The notes under the pieces are model-generated. The model did not search any database. It saw only the letters and a program-made list of their open reading frames with translations, and had not been told where the DNA came from. The translations under genes and the position numbers were made by a program. A stretch of 64,000 nt of DNA from Odontocerum albicorne (Eukaryota > Arthropoda > Insecta > Trichoptera > Odontoceridae): the NCBI GenBank assembly GCA_949825065.1, contig OX463859.1, positions 5,370,217 to 5,434,216 on the forward strand, in the 5' to 3' direction. This document shows, in pieces, positions 43,926 to 55,268 of this stretch (position 1 is the first letter of the stretch; every line of letters begins with the position of its first letter).

Positions 43926-44480
43926 GATCTTCTTCTTCAGCCTTATAGTCCTTCCTTCTGCCTTATAGTCATAGTCCGTCCTTCTTCTTCTTCTGCCTTA
44001 TAGTCTCCATTCCCTCAGACAGTAGAGAAGTAAATGATAAAGAGCTAAGAAAGCTCATGAAGCCTCGCCACATCGCGTCTTTGCGCCTTCTTATCCAGCA
44101 TCGTCACCTCAACTCCACCGTCTATACCATCGTCGCTTCACTGAGACCCCCGGGATGAGCGGGAGAACGCCTAACCTAAACTGCGCTACCAAGGCCGCTG
44201 ACATCAGCGTTCGAACACCTTTAGAGATAGTCACCATGCCCAACTATGGTTGATACAAATGAAATACAAGAGCCATCGCACGTTAAAACTATTGATAAAT
44301 TCAGACACAAAATACTTAATATAAGTATACATGGATAAATAACACAAACAGACATATGACACAACAATGAAAAAGGTACTCCCTCAAATCACTGACAAAA
44401 GATTTACGGCGCAATAATATGCACGTTTTTAAAAAAATATTCAATATAAGCCAAAGAAATCGTTTCTTCTTCTTCTTCTT
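43926..44480. repeat. CTTCTT-rich dispersed-type repeat
   Basis: CTTCTTCTTC and CTGCCTTATAGTC recur three times at 43928-44010, followed by GC-richer sequence with GTTCGAAC near 44211. A CTTCTTCTTCTTC run closes it at about 44465. It resembles a SINE or LINE tail read on the minus strand. Identity not established. Confidence 0.4.
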
Positions 44481-44564
44481 TACATAAAATGAGGTATGCG
44501 CTGTAATAATTCATTGTAATTTATTTTTATCAAACACTGTTTATTCCAATTTTTTGTGACGGTA

Positions 44565-44640
44565 TAACCCTACCGGTTTCAAAGCTTTCACCTCATCTTC
44601 AGGGGAGAGTCTTGTTTGCGCTCCCCTTTAAACCTCCACA
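44565..44640 (-). repeat. Possible Penelope-like terminal fragment
   Basis: On the minus strand CCTGAAGATGAGGTGAAAGC is followed by TTTGAAACCGGTAGGG. The style matches the motif at 12238. Weak. Confidence 0.3.
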
Positions 44641-44879
44641 ACGTTAATGCCTTAACTATAAACAACATATGTAATAATTCAATTATAAATTTAAATTTAT
44701 ATATTTTTATCTATGTCCTGGTGTACTGTTGAATAACTAAACATTGCGAGGGAAGATTTCAAAGCTTTGTCGTTCAGCTGTAAGGTAATGGGTGTAGGGG
44801 AGGTATTGCCCAGTTTAATGCAGGTTTTTTATTTGGATAATTGATATAAAATGTGTTTATAGGTGTAGTAAGTAGTGAA

Positions 44880-45655
44880 ACTTGTGAATATATGTTAATA
44901 ACACTGTTTTATATTGTAGTATGTTGCGCACATAGCGAGTATATAAATCTGGGATTGTTGGATAAATTGCAAAAAAATCTGGGATTGTGGAAACTTGTTA
45001 ATATATGTTAATAATACTGTTTTATATTGTAGTATGTTGCGCACATAGCGAGTATATAAATCTGGGATTGTTGGATAAATTACAAAAAAATCTGGGATTG
45101 TGGAAACTTGTGAATATATGTTAATAATACTGTTTTATATTGTAGTATGTTGCGCACATAGCGAGTATATAAATCTGGGATTGTTGGATAAATTACAAAA
45201 AATCTGGGATTGTGGAAACTTGTTAATATATGTTAATAATACTGTTTTATATTGTAGTATGTTGCGCACATAGCGAGTATATAAATCTGGGATTGTTGGA
45301 TAAATTACAAAAAATCTGGGATTGTGGAAACTTGTTAATATATGTTAATAATACTGTTTTATATTGTAGTATGTTGCGCACATAGCGAGTATATAAATCT
45401 GGGATTGTTGGATAAATTACAAAAAAATCTGGGATTGTGGAAACTTGTTAATATATGTTAATAATACTGTTTTATATTGTAGTATGTTGCGCACATAGCG
45501 AGTATATAAATCTGGGATTGTTGGATAAATTACAAAAAAATCTGGGATTGTTGGATAAATTACAAAAAAATCTGGGATTGTGGAAACTTGTGAATATATG
45601 TTAATAATACTGTTTTATATTGTAGTATGTTGCGCACATAGCGAGTATATAAATC
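44880..45655. repeat. 113-bp satellite, 7 copies
   Basis: GTAGTATGTTGCGCACATAG recurs at 44916, 45029, 45142, 45254, 45366, 45479 and 45622. The last interval is 30 bp longer because TCTGGGATTGTTGGATAAAT is itself repeated. Units are nearly identical, so the array is recent. Confidence 0.96.
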
Positions 45656-45944
45656 ACCACAGCATTTACTCTTATTCTTCAATACACCATAATCCATCAA
45701 AATGATTATGATATATAACATTTTTTATAAAATAGCGGAAAAACTAGAAACTATTTGAAACTTTTTTTTTTTGCTGCGACTATATGAAATATATTTTCAT
45801 TTATATAACCGACTTACGGTTAAGTTAATTTTAGACATTATTACAAAATTAGCGTAACCCGGAAAATTATAACAAAATCCGGAGCTCAGAGACACGACCT
45901 TGAAACCTTGAGACCTGGTCACCCTAGTCAGAATCCAACTATGG

Positions 45945-46490
45945 TTCGGAAAATCTAGGATGAACCATGTGACAGCTCACAAATTTGCCCCAATACAACC
46001 TTGTAACGATGTTCAGTAATTTTAATTATTTTATCAACTTTAATATAAGCCTCGATTCTAATAAATAGCAAGTTATTTAGACATACATAACATAAAACTA
46101 ACAATAATTACAAATTAATACATCTTGTCACAAATTAGCAAAAATGTGGCAGTTTGTTTAAATCAAATAATATTTGGTGACGTTTGTCAAAAGTCACTAC
46201 GTTAGTCTGCATTGGCTAGGGATGGGGTATTCGATAATTGGATTTTCAAAAATCGATTTCGAAAATCGATTTTAATTAAATGTTCGTAATTAGTATTAAA
46301 TCATAGTGGATCTTGGTCTATTTAAAGATACAAACAAATCATACAATACATTAGAAAGTCAGTATAGTGAAAATTAGGAATTAAAACGTCAGTTGAGAGA
46401 AAAACAATTGTTCGATTTGTAAAAAAAAACGATTTTACCCCCATCCCTTTGTAACAAACGTCGCACGGTTCATCCTAGACTTTCCTAAGT
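45945..46490 (-). mobile_element. MITE of an inverted pair, left
   Basis: Ends GGAAAATCTAGGATGAACC and (reversed) GGAAAGTCTAGGATGAACC. Over nearly its whole length it is the inverted copy of 46608-47150: GCAAAAATGTGGCAGTTTGT, ATTAGAAAGTCAGTATA and AATTAAAACGTCAGTT occur reversed on the right. It contains ATCGATTTCGAAAATCGAT. Confidence 0.85.
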
Positions 46491-46607
46491 ATAAGAAAAT
46501 TATTATCAAGAGATACTTATGTTACCACTGGCGCTCAATCGAAAACAGACAAGAAAGTTTTATCTGGAGAAGCTTTATCGCCGCTATGAATCAGAAATTA
46601 AACTATT

Positions 46608-47150
46608 ATACTTGAGAAAATGTAGGATGGTCCCTTGACATTTGAAATGTCAAAGGAATGGGGTAAAATCTGTTTTTTTTTACAAATCGAATCTTTTTAT
46701 AAATCGAAAAATTGTTTTTCTCTAAACTGACGTTTTAATTCCTAATTTTCATTATACTGACTTTCTAATGTATTAAATGATTTGTATCTATCTTTAAATA
46801 GGCCAAGATCCACTATGAATTAATACTAATTACGAACATTTAATTTTAGGTATAAAAAAATCGAAAATCCAATTATTGTTTACCTCATCCCTTTTGACAA
46901 ACGTTGTCAAATATTATTTGATTTTAACAAACTGCCACATTTTTGCTAATTTGTAACAAGATGTATTAATTTGTCATTATTGTTAGTTTTATGTAATGTA
47001 TTTACCTAAATAACTTGTTATTTATTACAATCTAGACTTATATTAGGTTGATAAAATAATAAAAATCACTAAACGTCGTTACAAAGTTGTATTGGGAATA
47101 ATTTGTGAACTGTCACAGGGACCATGCTACATTTTCTCAAGTATAAGAAA
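46608..47150 (+). mobile_element. MITE of an inverted pair, right
   Basis: Terminal repeats TATACTTGAGAAAATGTAGG ATGGTCCCT and (reversed) TATACTTGAGAAAATGTAGC ATGGTCCCT. Interior homologous to the left element in opposite orientation, about 85% by eye. About 120 bp of unrelated sequence separates the two. No coding capacity. Confidence 0.87.
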
Positions 47151-47532
47151 AATATACAATTTTTTTCCGTACCTGATCGACATGTTTTGGTATATTGTCA
47201 CAAATTGTTCATTGACAAATATGACATTCAAAATACGATATGGTAATTGTTTTGTACAAATCTAAATAAATGGAGAATTCACAAGTAAGAGTTAAACACA
47301 AAATTATTTGTTAAGTTAATCTAACACACAGATCACATGAAAATTGATATAAAACTTCGTATTATCTTTGATAAAACTTAATCAAAACAAATAAGCCCGC
47401 GTTTGCTAATAATACTAGCATCAATACTAGCAATACTTTTTATTGCGCGCTGCGCAATAAAAAGGGTTGCTAGTATAGAAAATAATTTCCCAGCTTGAAG
47501 TAAGTACCTATTCATAATATGAATAATATATA

Positions 47533-48804
47533 TTAGGTTGATGCATAATTTACGATTGTTTTATTGATGCCCTCCGAATATGTTAAATTTATCATTTTGT
47601 TTATTTTTTTACTAAATTGTTCCTTACTTTTGGGTGTTAACATAAGTTGTGTCAGTTTTTTTCAAATTTAAAAATGAGCACCAAAAGTAAAACAAAATGG
47701 TAAAGGTTATACGTCATTCAAAAGAAAATGTTCTGCTGTACAAGATATTGTGTTTGCTTTTACGTTACATATATCATTTTATTTGATTACAAACCTTCAA
47801 AATGGAATGTCAAGTAGACGAAAGTGAACATTTTCGACACCTCCTTCTGTTCGCGTTCAATCGAGGGAATAAAGCTGTCTAAGCTGCTCGCGATATTTGC
47901 GAAGTGTACGGTGAAGATACTATAAATGAAAGGACAGCTCGTCGATGGTTTTTGCGTTTCAAAGACAGTAATTTCGAACTGAAAGACATGGAACGTTCCG
48001 GACGACCAGTGGACTTCGACGAGGACCGCTTAAATCATATTATTCATGAAGATCCCCTTCAAACCACCACAGAATTGCCTGAGCAGGTGAATTGTAGTCA
48101 CATGACTGTATACCGCATTCTTAAATCAATGGGAAAAGTCCAGAAGTTCGGCGCTTGGGTTCCACATGTTTTGAGTGAAAACAACAAAAATCAATTATCA
48201 AACGTTGATTTTACTTAATTAGTCAACATTCGTGTCGATAACCACTTTCATATTCGCCATATCATGCTTTATAATTTCAAAAAGGAGGCACTGTAGCACA
48301 ATAATTGTGCTAAATAATTATTATTTCGGATTCGTGCTAAATAAATTGTGCTAAATAATTATTATTTCGAATTATTTAAATAATTATTATTTAAAATAAA
48401 TATTATTGCGAAGTAATTATCATTTCGTGACCCCAATGAGATAAGAAAGGTAAATAAAGAAAAATTATGACGAAAGGATATTCTGAGTGACGTAATATTT
48501 TTTCCGTTCTCTCTTGAACATAAATTAGGATAATACATACACATCTGATACATCTTGGAGGTTCGTCCCATAGTCACGCCGAATGAGCTGCACACGAAGA
48601 TGTGTACAATGTGATGTGATGGTATGTAAAGGAGTCTATCATCACCTGATTGAAGAGAATGTCCTTGTTCTGAAAGAAACTGGAATATTTGTATACAGAA
48701 TTCTTCGTGCATTTATAGATTATCCATATACTTTGTAAACAGATAATCTATCTTATACCAATAAGAAAATAGTGACAGTCGGCTTTATTTTATTACCCAA
48801 CCTA
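47533..48804 (+). mobile_element. Broken mariner transposon
   Basis: Left end TTAGGTTGATGCATAATTTA after TATA; right end (reversed) TAGGTTGGGTAATAAAA before TA. This is the usual mariner layout with a TA target. It keeps the N-terminal transposase third and then about 550 bp of non-coding DNA including an AT-rich inverted region (ATTATTTCGAATTATTTAAA). The span of about 1270 bp is close to a complete mariner, so the middle was partly replaced. Confidence 0.85.
47802..48218 (+). pseudogene. Mariner transposase, N-terminal part
   Basis: ATG at 47802 starts MECQVDESEHFRHLLLFAFN RGNKAV. An in-frame TAA at 47880-47882 follows, then AARDICEVYGEDTINERTAR, RWFLRFKDSNFELKDMERSG RPV and FDEDRLNHIIHEDPLQTTTE. 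After LSENNKNQL the frame loses similarity. These are the paired helix-turn-helix DNA-binding motifs of cecropia/irritans-like mariners. About 138 residues remain of a usual 345. The whole DD34D catalytic domain is absent. Confidence 0.92.
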
Positions 48805-48872
48805 TAGGGCTTCGTATGCCTATAAGTCACTAGTACCACGAACCAGCAGAAGTTATCACGAAAGGTTTAGAC

Positions 48873-49487
48873 CAGGTGTCACCACAATGTTTGAGAAACG
48901 GACCGGATTGAAATTTAAAAAAAAGACGGGGGGCCGGACGTTAAATATTTTTGTTTAAATCCTATTAGAACATAAAATCTGTGGCGTTATGGTAGAAGTT
49001 GATATGTCCGTTTTACCTTAGTTTACAGGAGAAGCAATATTAACTTTGATAAGCTGTTAAAATCAGTACAAATAAGCATTTTTTAAGTTTTTCTAAACAA
49101 TATATCTTTTGTTTGGATAATAACTGACACACCAAGTTTTGCCACAACATGTTAAGAAATATTTTTTTATAAATTGGGAGAATAAACACAAAATGACAAA
49201 AAAATGGACATATTAACTTCTGTCATAACGCCACAGAAATATTCTTATTGAAATCCTATTAGAACATAGTTTACATTGCATGTGTAAACAAACATAGTTT
49301 ATATTGGAAGTTTTATACCAAATCACAATAGAAGAATCGTTGTCGTGTATTCACAACCAAATCATTAAATTCTATAAAATTTATATTTCTTATATGCAAT
49401 ATAATATTTATGAATAAAAGTCGGGGGCCGGATTAAAAAGTTTGGAAGGCCGAATCCGGCCCGCAGGCCGTAGTTTGGTGACCGCTG
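48873..49487. mobile_element. hAT-like non-autonomous element, 615 bp
   Basis: Ends CAGGTGTCACCACAATGTTT and (reversed) CAGCGGTCACCAAACTACGG, both leading into a GGCCGGA-type subterminal block. Flanked by GTTTAGAC and GTTAAGCC, a degraded 8-bp duplication (6 of 8). Inner inverted repeat GTGGCGTTATGGTAGAAGTT / AACTTCTGTCATAACGCCAC, and a direct repeat AAATCCTATTAGAACATA (48956, 49252). No transposase. Confidence 0.8.
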
Positions 49488-49539
49488 GTTAAGCCATATC
49501 ATGAATTAGAAATGAATTCACAGATAAAATAGATGTTTT

Positions 49540-50500
49540 AAGTAAGATGAAGAGAGGAACTTTATGATGGTTTGGACATGTGGAGAAAATGAATAATAAA
49601 AAAAATTACTAAGCGAGTATACCCTTTCCTTCCCTGTGTTGGGTATCTTCTACACGTTGCTTCTAATAACCATCAATATCTCTATAAATATTATAAATAC
49701 AAGGTTTAGATTTTAGGTATTCCTCTATTTAAATAATAATATTAATAATAATCAGAATTTATCGACTACATCGAGGTGTTTTGTAAAGATCGAAAACAAA
49801 TTCGCATTCAAACGCTGCGAGTGCCTCGTCTTGACGATAGGTGAATAGTATGCTGGAAGCGCGACACTATATTCGCATCTCACTCTTGCATACTAGACTG
49901 AATTGCGAGGAGCTGAATTGTCTCAACGTCGCAAGCAAAGGCGTAAGCGCCGGGGTATGCGACTGACGTTCCGCGCCATTAGTAGCTTCTAGGCTTGCAA
50001 ATAGGTTAGACGTACGCCCGTTCCGTAAGCGTTTTTTAATGTTTTCAGATGGTTTTTTAATGTTTTCAACAAATAAATCTCAATTATTATAATTTTTAAC
50101 ATCAATTATAATTAATTAAGGGGATTATCTATGAATGTGCTTATTTTTCCGATTTAAAATCGCTAATTTTTTATTGCGTACTCACTACCCAACACCGGAG
50201 CACGCGTATTATTTTTATTACCGTAAGGGAAGGGTTAAAAGTCAGAAGTGCAAGGTGGGCGTGGAAGAGGTAAAGCAAGGAAAACGTGGCTGGACCAAAT
50301 GGAGTAGATTTTAAAAGAACGTAAAATGAGAAGTATAAATAATATTATAGAAGATTGTGCATGATGAGATGTACAAATAAGGAGAAGGCGAAAGTTGTGT
50401 GCTTGGATAGATTTTTTTTGACATATCTCTCTCTGTCTACTCCGCAAGGGACACGGCGGTATGATACGTGAACGCATGTGTTTAATGACAAACCAGAAAT
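49540..50500 (+). pseudogene. LINE RT tail interrupted by a TTAA-type element
   Basis: Left piece MKRGTLWWFGHVEKMNN (49550) and ITKRVY (49606-49620). Right piece after 50239: VRSARWAWKR, then KENVAGPNG, KAKVVCLD and a degraded YPSGKG-like end. The FGHVExM motif and its continuation lie on either side of 49622-50234, showing that the latter is an insertion. Confidence 0.7.
49622..50234. mobile_element. TTAA-type (piggyBac-like) element inside the LINE tail
   Basis: Ends CCCTTTCCTTCCC and (reversed) CCCTTCCCTTACGG. Subterminal inverted GTGTTGGGTA / TACCCAACAC. The right flank is TTAA (50235-50238); the left flank reads TATA (49618-49621), so one copy of the target is altered. GC content is locally higher (GCGAGTGCCTCGTCTTGACG). 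No transposase frame. Confidence 0.68.
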
Positions 50501-50738
50501 GTATCTTGAAACAATCTTAATTATTAAATTTTACTAATGGATAGCTATGATGATAGTTCACGTAGATATGAAAGAAGGCTGAAAAGAACTGAATAAGAAT
50601 ACACGGGGTGACATCGTATGTCAGAATAAAAAAATAATGCGTTAGGGACGAATGTGAACTTAACACATATATTTTGCTCCTGCCAGGGCATACACCTCGT
50701 CATGCATGCTCTCCTAGTTTCTTTTTACTAAAGCTGTT

Positions 50739-51000
50739 CAATAATAATAATAAAACGATAATTTATATAGCGCCGTTCAAAGATCACACTCTCGTCAAGA
50801 ATACTCTATTCGAAACCAATATTCTTGACAGATTAAAGATATTACAAAATAAATATAAATTGAGTGTAAAAATAGGAAGGTGGTGGCTGTGGCGATAAGA
50901 TAAGGAACTGATGCTTACAGATTGATTTAGGAATTCAAAGAGCATATTTTCTTTTCCCAAAGTAAGCATTGTGCTATTTTAGATATGAACATGTGAGGGA
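50739..51000 (+). repeat. Dispersed repeat D1
   Basis: AATAATAATAATAAAACGAT, TTATATAGCGCCGTTCAAAG, TTGACAGATTAAAGATATTA and AAAATAGGAAGGTGGTGGCT. Matches 56436 and 59906. The interval 50501-50738 shows nothing else. Confidence 0.72.
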
Positions 51001-51099
51001 CGTGGTAGAAGTGAAAGTTTGGACCTGATTGACAATGTGTATAGATTTATAATACATGACTGACGCATGCAGCGCTCAAATCTCTTTGCCTACCCCCAC

Positions 51100-52850
51100 A
51101 GAAAAGCAGTAGTATTTTATGTTGGCGCCGTAGAAACGTGATTAGGTATGCTTGCCTATTCAGGCATCCCGAATTCGATTTCGATATATTGAACGGCGAG
51201 TTGTAATAGGTCACTTGGTCACGGAGGCATTAAAATACATTTATTCAAACCATGCAATAACAAAATCTAATAAAATGGTATTTCACTAGAGAGTATTAGA
51301 GCCAACATTGATGTATCAGAGTGAAATGTGGACATGAAAAATGAATGAAAGTAGCCGAGTAAATACGTGCACTCAGAAGAATATGTGGTGTGTCGGTGTA
51401 TGGTCAATGGATGTAAGCTAAAAAATTATATAAAAAGTCAATGAGGTACAATGCTTGCATACTATTCAGACATCCCGGATTCGATTTCGTGATATTAAAA
51501 GGCGATTTGCAATAAGAAATAAAGTCGATGGAGTACTAAAAGACCTATAATCAAACCAAAAAATACCAATATCTACTAAAATTACGGTTCGTAACAGTGA
51601 ATTAGTGCCAAAGTTGATGTATAGGAGTGAAACTTGGACATGATAAATTAATGAAAGGAGCTGAGTAAAAACGTTCACTGAGAAGAAAATGTTGTATGTC
51701 AATGTATGATCAATGAATGTGAGCAGGTATCACGGATTCCATTTAGAGATATTGAAAGTCGAGTTGCAATAGGTAACAAAGTTGATGGGACACTAAAAGA
51801 CTTATAATAAAGCCAAACAATACCAAGTCCTATTAAAATTATGGTTCGTAACAGCGTATTAGTGCCAACGTTGATATATGGGAGTGAAACGGGGACATGA
51901 AAAATTATTGAAAGGAGCCGAGTAAATACGTGCACTGAGAAGAATATGTGGTGTGTCAATGTATGATCAATGAATGTGAGCTTAAAACTGATGTATGAAA
52001 TCAATGTGGCACAATGATTGCCTACTAGTCAGGTATCACGGATTCGATTTAGAGATATTGAAAGTCGAGTTGCAATAGGTAACAAAGTTGATGGGGCACT
52101 AAAAGTCTTATAATCAAACCAAACAATACCAAGACCTATTAAAATTATGGTTCGTAACAGCGTATTAGTGCCAACGTTGATATATGGGAGTGAAACGGGG
52201 ACATGAAAAATTATTGCAAGGAGCCGAGTAAATACGTGCACTGCGAAGAATATGTGGTGTGTCGATGTATGATCAATGAATGTGAGCTTAAATCTGACGT
52301 ATTAAGTGGCGTACAATGCTGGCCTACTATTCAGGCATCCCAGATTCGCTTTTGATATATTGATAAGAAACAAAGTCGACGAGGCACTTAAATATATAAT
52401 CAAACCATGACTTACTAAAAATATTGTTCACAACAGCGTAGTAGAGCCAACATTGATATATGGGACATTATAATTTAATGAAAAAAGCTGAGCAAATACG
52501 CGTACTGAGAAGAATGAGTGGTATGTCGATGTATAATCAATTAATGTGAGCTATAAATTAATGTATTAATTAGCATTATAGGTGAAAAATAGCAAATTTA
52601 GGTGGTTTAGACATGTTGAACTAAAGAATGACTAAATAAATTTATAACATAAGAAGTGAGATTCGTGATATAGGATGACCGAGAAAAGTATGGATGGATC
52701 AATACAATGAAATGGAAAAAGAATTGAGAGTAAAATAAATAAATGGAATTTTATGATAAAATGTATGAATGTGGATATGCCGAAACATCTATATCGTGAA
52801 AGGGAAGATTGGCTCTCTATTTTATCTGCCCACATCAATAGAATAATAGT
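51100..52850 (+). repeat. Tandem array of LINE-tail plus tRNA-like units, 5 copies
   Basis: The marker CAGGCATCCCGAATTCGATT and its variants recurs at about 51160, 51470, 51728, 52029 and 52331 (spacing about 260-310 bp). Between markers the plus strand reads AIGNKVDG and NSVLVPTLIYGSETGT, then ALRRICGVSMYDQ: the post-palm region of an insect LINE (VPTLxYGSETW). The final unit runs on into WFRHVE and PRKVWMDQ. Each marker resembles a Pol III B box (GATTCGATTTC), so a SINE or tRNA-like piece was fused to the LINE before amplification. All frames are broken. Confidence 0.75.
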
Positions 52851-53002
52851 GTTATTAAAGCAAGTTTCTAAATTAATACGAGTTTTTTAGACATATAGCG
52901 TCAAAGCATTTAATAATTTTAGTTATACAGTTAATTCCTTCTTTGTTTGTATTATTCATTATATCATAGAAAGGTTTTTCAAGTATATTTTGGCTTAAGT
53001 GT

Positions 53003-53088
53003 ATTACACTCGTATGTTCAAGGAATTCTGGATTACACTCGTATGTTCAAGGAATTCTGGATTACACTCGTATGTTCAAGGAATTCTG
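53003..53088. repeat. 29-bp minisatellite, 3 copies
   Basis: TTACACTCGTATGTTCAAGG followed by AATTCTGGA, three times. 52851-53002 and 53089-53337 show nothing else. Confidence 0.9.
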
Positions 53089-53337
53089 CATAAGTTCCAA
53101 ACGAGAACAATATGATGTACTAAAAGCTTCACAGAATCCCTAGGCCAAAATAAGGTCCTGCTAGGTCATGTCACTTGGTTAACGCTTTACGAACAAAACA
53201 GTGTATGTATATTTGTTCAATGTTTTTTTTTATAATCATCGTCATGCCATAAAATGGGATTTGTTTTAAAATAAAATAAGATTTTTTTATTGAATACTTT
53301 ACAGACATTTTTACTGTGATTATATTTATTAAATAAA

Positions 53338-53497
53338 TACAATATATTATGTAATTTTCTCAAAAAAAAAAATACAATATATTATGTAATTTTCTCAAAA
53401 TAAATACAATATATTATGTAATTTTCTCAAAATAAATACAATATATTATTTAATTTTCTCAAAATAAATACAATATATTATGTAATTTTCTCAAAAA
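53338..53497. repeat. 32-bp minisatellite, 5 copies
   Basis: AAATACAATATATTATGTAA followed by TTTTCTCAAAAT, five times, next to the SINE tail. Confidence 0.92.
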
Positions 53498-53540
53498 GTA
53501 TACACTAACATTTGAAACATTTCGTAGGCTTTGATACTTT

Positions 53541-53702
53541 TTTTTTAAAGAATAGCTATGACCGAAATCATAGGTATCCTTATAGCCTCGAACACTGGGC
53601 GGAAAAAGTGCCTGTGTCGTTCGAGGGGAGTAGCACAGCGCGGGGTTCGAACCGACGACCTTCCGCACGGAAGTCCATTGCGTTACCGCGCGGCCATGCA
53701 CC
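53541..53702 (-). mobile_element. tRNA-derived SINE S1, well preserved
   Basis: On the minus strand: AGGTGCATGGCCGCGCGGTA (A box TGGCCGCGCGG), CTTCCGTGCGGAAGGTCGTC, B box GGTTCGAACCCC, then the body CTACTCCCCTCGAACGACAC AGGCACTTTTTCCGCC and ATAAGGATACCTATGATTTC. Ends in an A-rich tail. A plus-strand copy is at 58390; the satellite at 14-15 kb derives from the same family. Confidence 0.9.
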
Positions 53703-53821
53703 TATATTATGCTATAAATCAAATTATTTATATGATCACCACGAGATAAAATTTATAGCATTCGTAAGAAGAAAAGTTGAGGGGAAATGAAAGATAAATT
53801 TTATATGCAAACAAAACGAAG

Positions 53822-53855
53822 AGATTGCCACATGGCAATAAACTCACCAGGTTAA
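53822..53855 (+). repeat. LINE 3' UTR hairpin motif
   Basis: GATTGCCACATGGCAATAAA followed by CTCACCAGGTTAAAAAAA; the first stem ATTGCC/GGCAAT is intact. Confidence 0.75.
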
Positions 53856-53859
53856 AAAA

Positions 53860-54285
53860 ATCAAAAAAAATCGTCGATTTTTAATAAATTTCCTATATTA
53901 GTAAATGGTAGAATTGACTCAATGCATATTATTTAAAACCTTTATATTTTGAAAAAAAATTAATTTAGCATTCAAATATGTTTTAAAAAAGCCGTATTGA
54001 TGAAAAAATACATTTTCTTTAAATTTATTTTAAATGTAACATATTAAATCTTAAAATATATGGTTACAGTATAGTAAAAGATACCCGCAAATTGGTTAAA
54101 TCACAAAAATGGATTTATACTGTTTTATAAATGCACTCGTATAATAATTAAGAGAAATATTACAATTCTAACTCAAAGGATTAGGTATGATACCCATTAA
54201 ACTGCAGTGGCGTGGCTAGTAAGTGTAGTTGATGGCAAGTATGCGCTTTTTTTTTTTATTTCTCAGCTAATAACATTTACATAAA
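53860..54285. other. AT-rich interval without recognised features
   Basis: No repeat partner or coding signal seen. Confidence 0.5.
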
Positions 54286-54289
54286 ATAC

Positions 54290-54700
54290 ATTTTATTTAA
54301 ATAAATAAATACAGATTTATTGATAGCAACATAGTATGCACATAACACATTTAGACACATTTCAAGAACACATTAAAAAGATAATACATTAATAAACAGA
54401 AGCTATCAAAAGGTCTGGGCTCATCTAATAACATCCCCCCGGCCAAGATACATCCCACCAATATAGGGCGAGCCCAGCCACGGGGACACCACATGTTTTT
54501 TCAGCCCACACCCTTGAACACGTAGAACAAGAAGATAAAAAAAACACAGAAAATAAATAGATTACAAAAAAAAATACATTCAAGAGAGAAGACATTAAAA
54601 GGTCCGGGCTCATCCCACAAACATTCCTCCGGCCAAAATACACCCCACCATTGTAGGGCGAGCCCGACCGCACGGGCATCGGGGGGATTTCTACTCTTAC
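54290..54700 (-). mobile_element. LINE-type 3' end with internal duplication, minus strand
   Basis: Two related stretches (54407-54505, 54596-54690) share GGTC.GGGCTCATC, CCGGCCAA.ATAC.CCCACCA and TAGGGCGAGCCC. The A-type tail is read as TTTAAATAAATAAATACA near 54297. A minus-strand frame of 84 codons crosses both copies but has no family motif that I know. Confidence 0.5.
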
Positions 54701-55110
54701 CTTCTATATATGTATATAATTTTCGCTATTTAACTTTACTTGTACTATAAATATTTCATGGTATGGCTATATTTATTGGCTTAAATATTTCATGGTATAG
54801 CTATATTTATCAATATTTCATGGCTTCAAGTATGTTTGAAATAAAATAGTATTTATTGAGAAAGTAAATGTTTTGATATTAAAAATTATACTAACTAAAT
54901 ATTGTACAAAACTACAAGATTTAGTTCATTTCCTTTTTTTTTTTAAATTCAAGTAATGTGATTATTATATTATATATTTTAAGTTATGGTCCCTGCGTTT
55001 GAAACGCCACTGTTTTATAAGTATATGTACCTATTGTTTATGCCAAATGAACTTCCATAATGGTTTAGTTTTTTTACCTGTAAGGGATGATAAGCCACAT
55101 GAGGGTTTGC

Positions 55111-55118
55111 TATAAAAG
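55111..55118 (+). promoter_or_regulatory. TATA box of the micro-exon gene
   Basis: TATAAAAG lies 130 bp before the start codon. A TSS is expected about 30 bp downstream, around the TTAGTCATCA at 55133-55142. Upstream 54702-55110 shows no coding signal. Confidence 0.7.
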
Positions 55119-55167
55119 GCTGGATTTCGACGTTAGTCATCATTTTAAACAAGTCGCTGACTCTGAT

Positions 55168-55197
55168 ATGTTAAGTCAAGTTACCAGTGCTAGTTAA
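55168..55197 (+). CDS. Short upstream ORF in the 5' UTR (9 codons)
   Basis: ATG at 55168 is followed by eight codons and TAA at 55195. It precedes the main start by 73 bp. It overlaps a 20-bp repeat (AGTTACCAGTGCTAGTTAAA, 2.5 copies at 55179-55228). It could reduce translation of the main frame; there is no direct evidence that it does. Confidence 0.4.
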   Translation: MLSQVTSAS

Positions 55198-55240
55198 AAG
55201 TTACCAGTGCTAATTAAAAGTTACAGTTCAATTACCTAAA

Positions 55241-55268
55241 ATGGATTCTTGCACTCAAGAAAATTCAC
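55241..55268 (+). CDS. Micro-exon gene, exon 1 (start codon)
   Basis: Encodes MDSCTQENS plus one base, then donor GTAAGT. The start is chosen because it follows a TATA box at a normal distance and ends in a consensus donor in phase 1. Confidence 0.72.

Noticed and set aside
54425..54679. Membrane-protein-like 84-codon frame on the minus strand
   Set aside because: It spans two copies of a duplicated LINE-type 3' end; the hydrophobic stretch comes from T-rich DNA.
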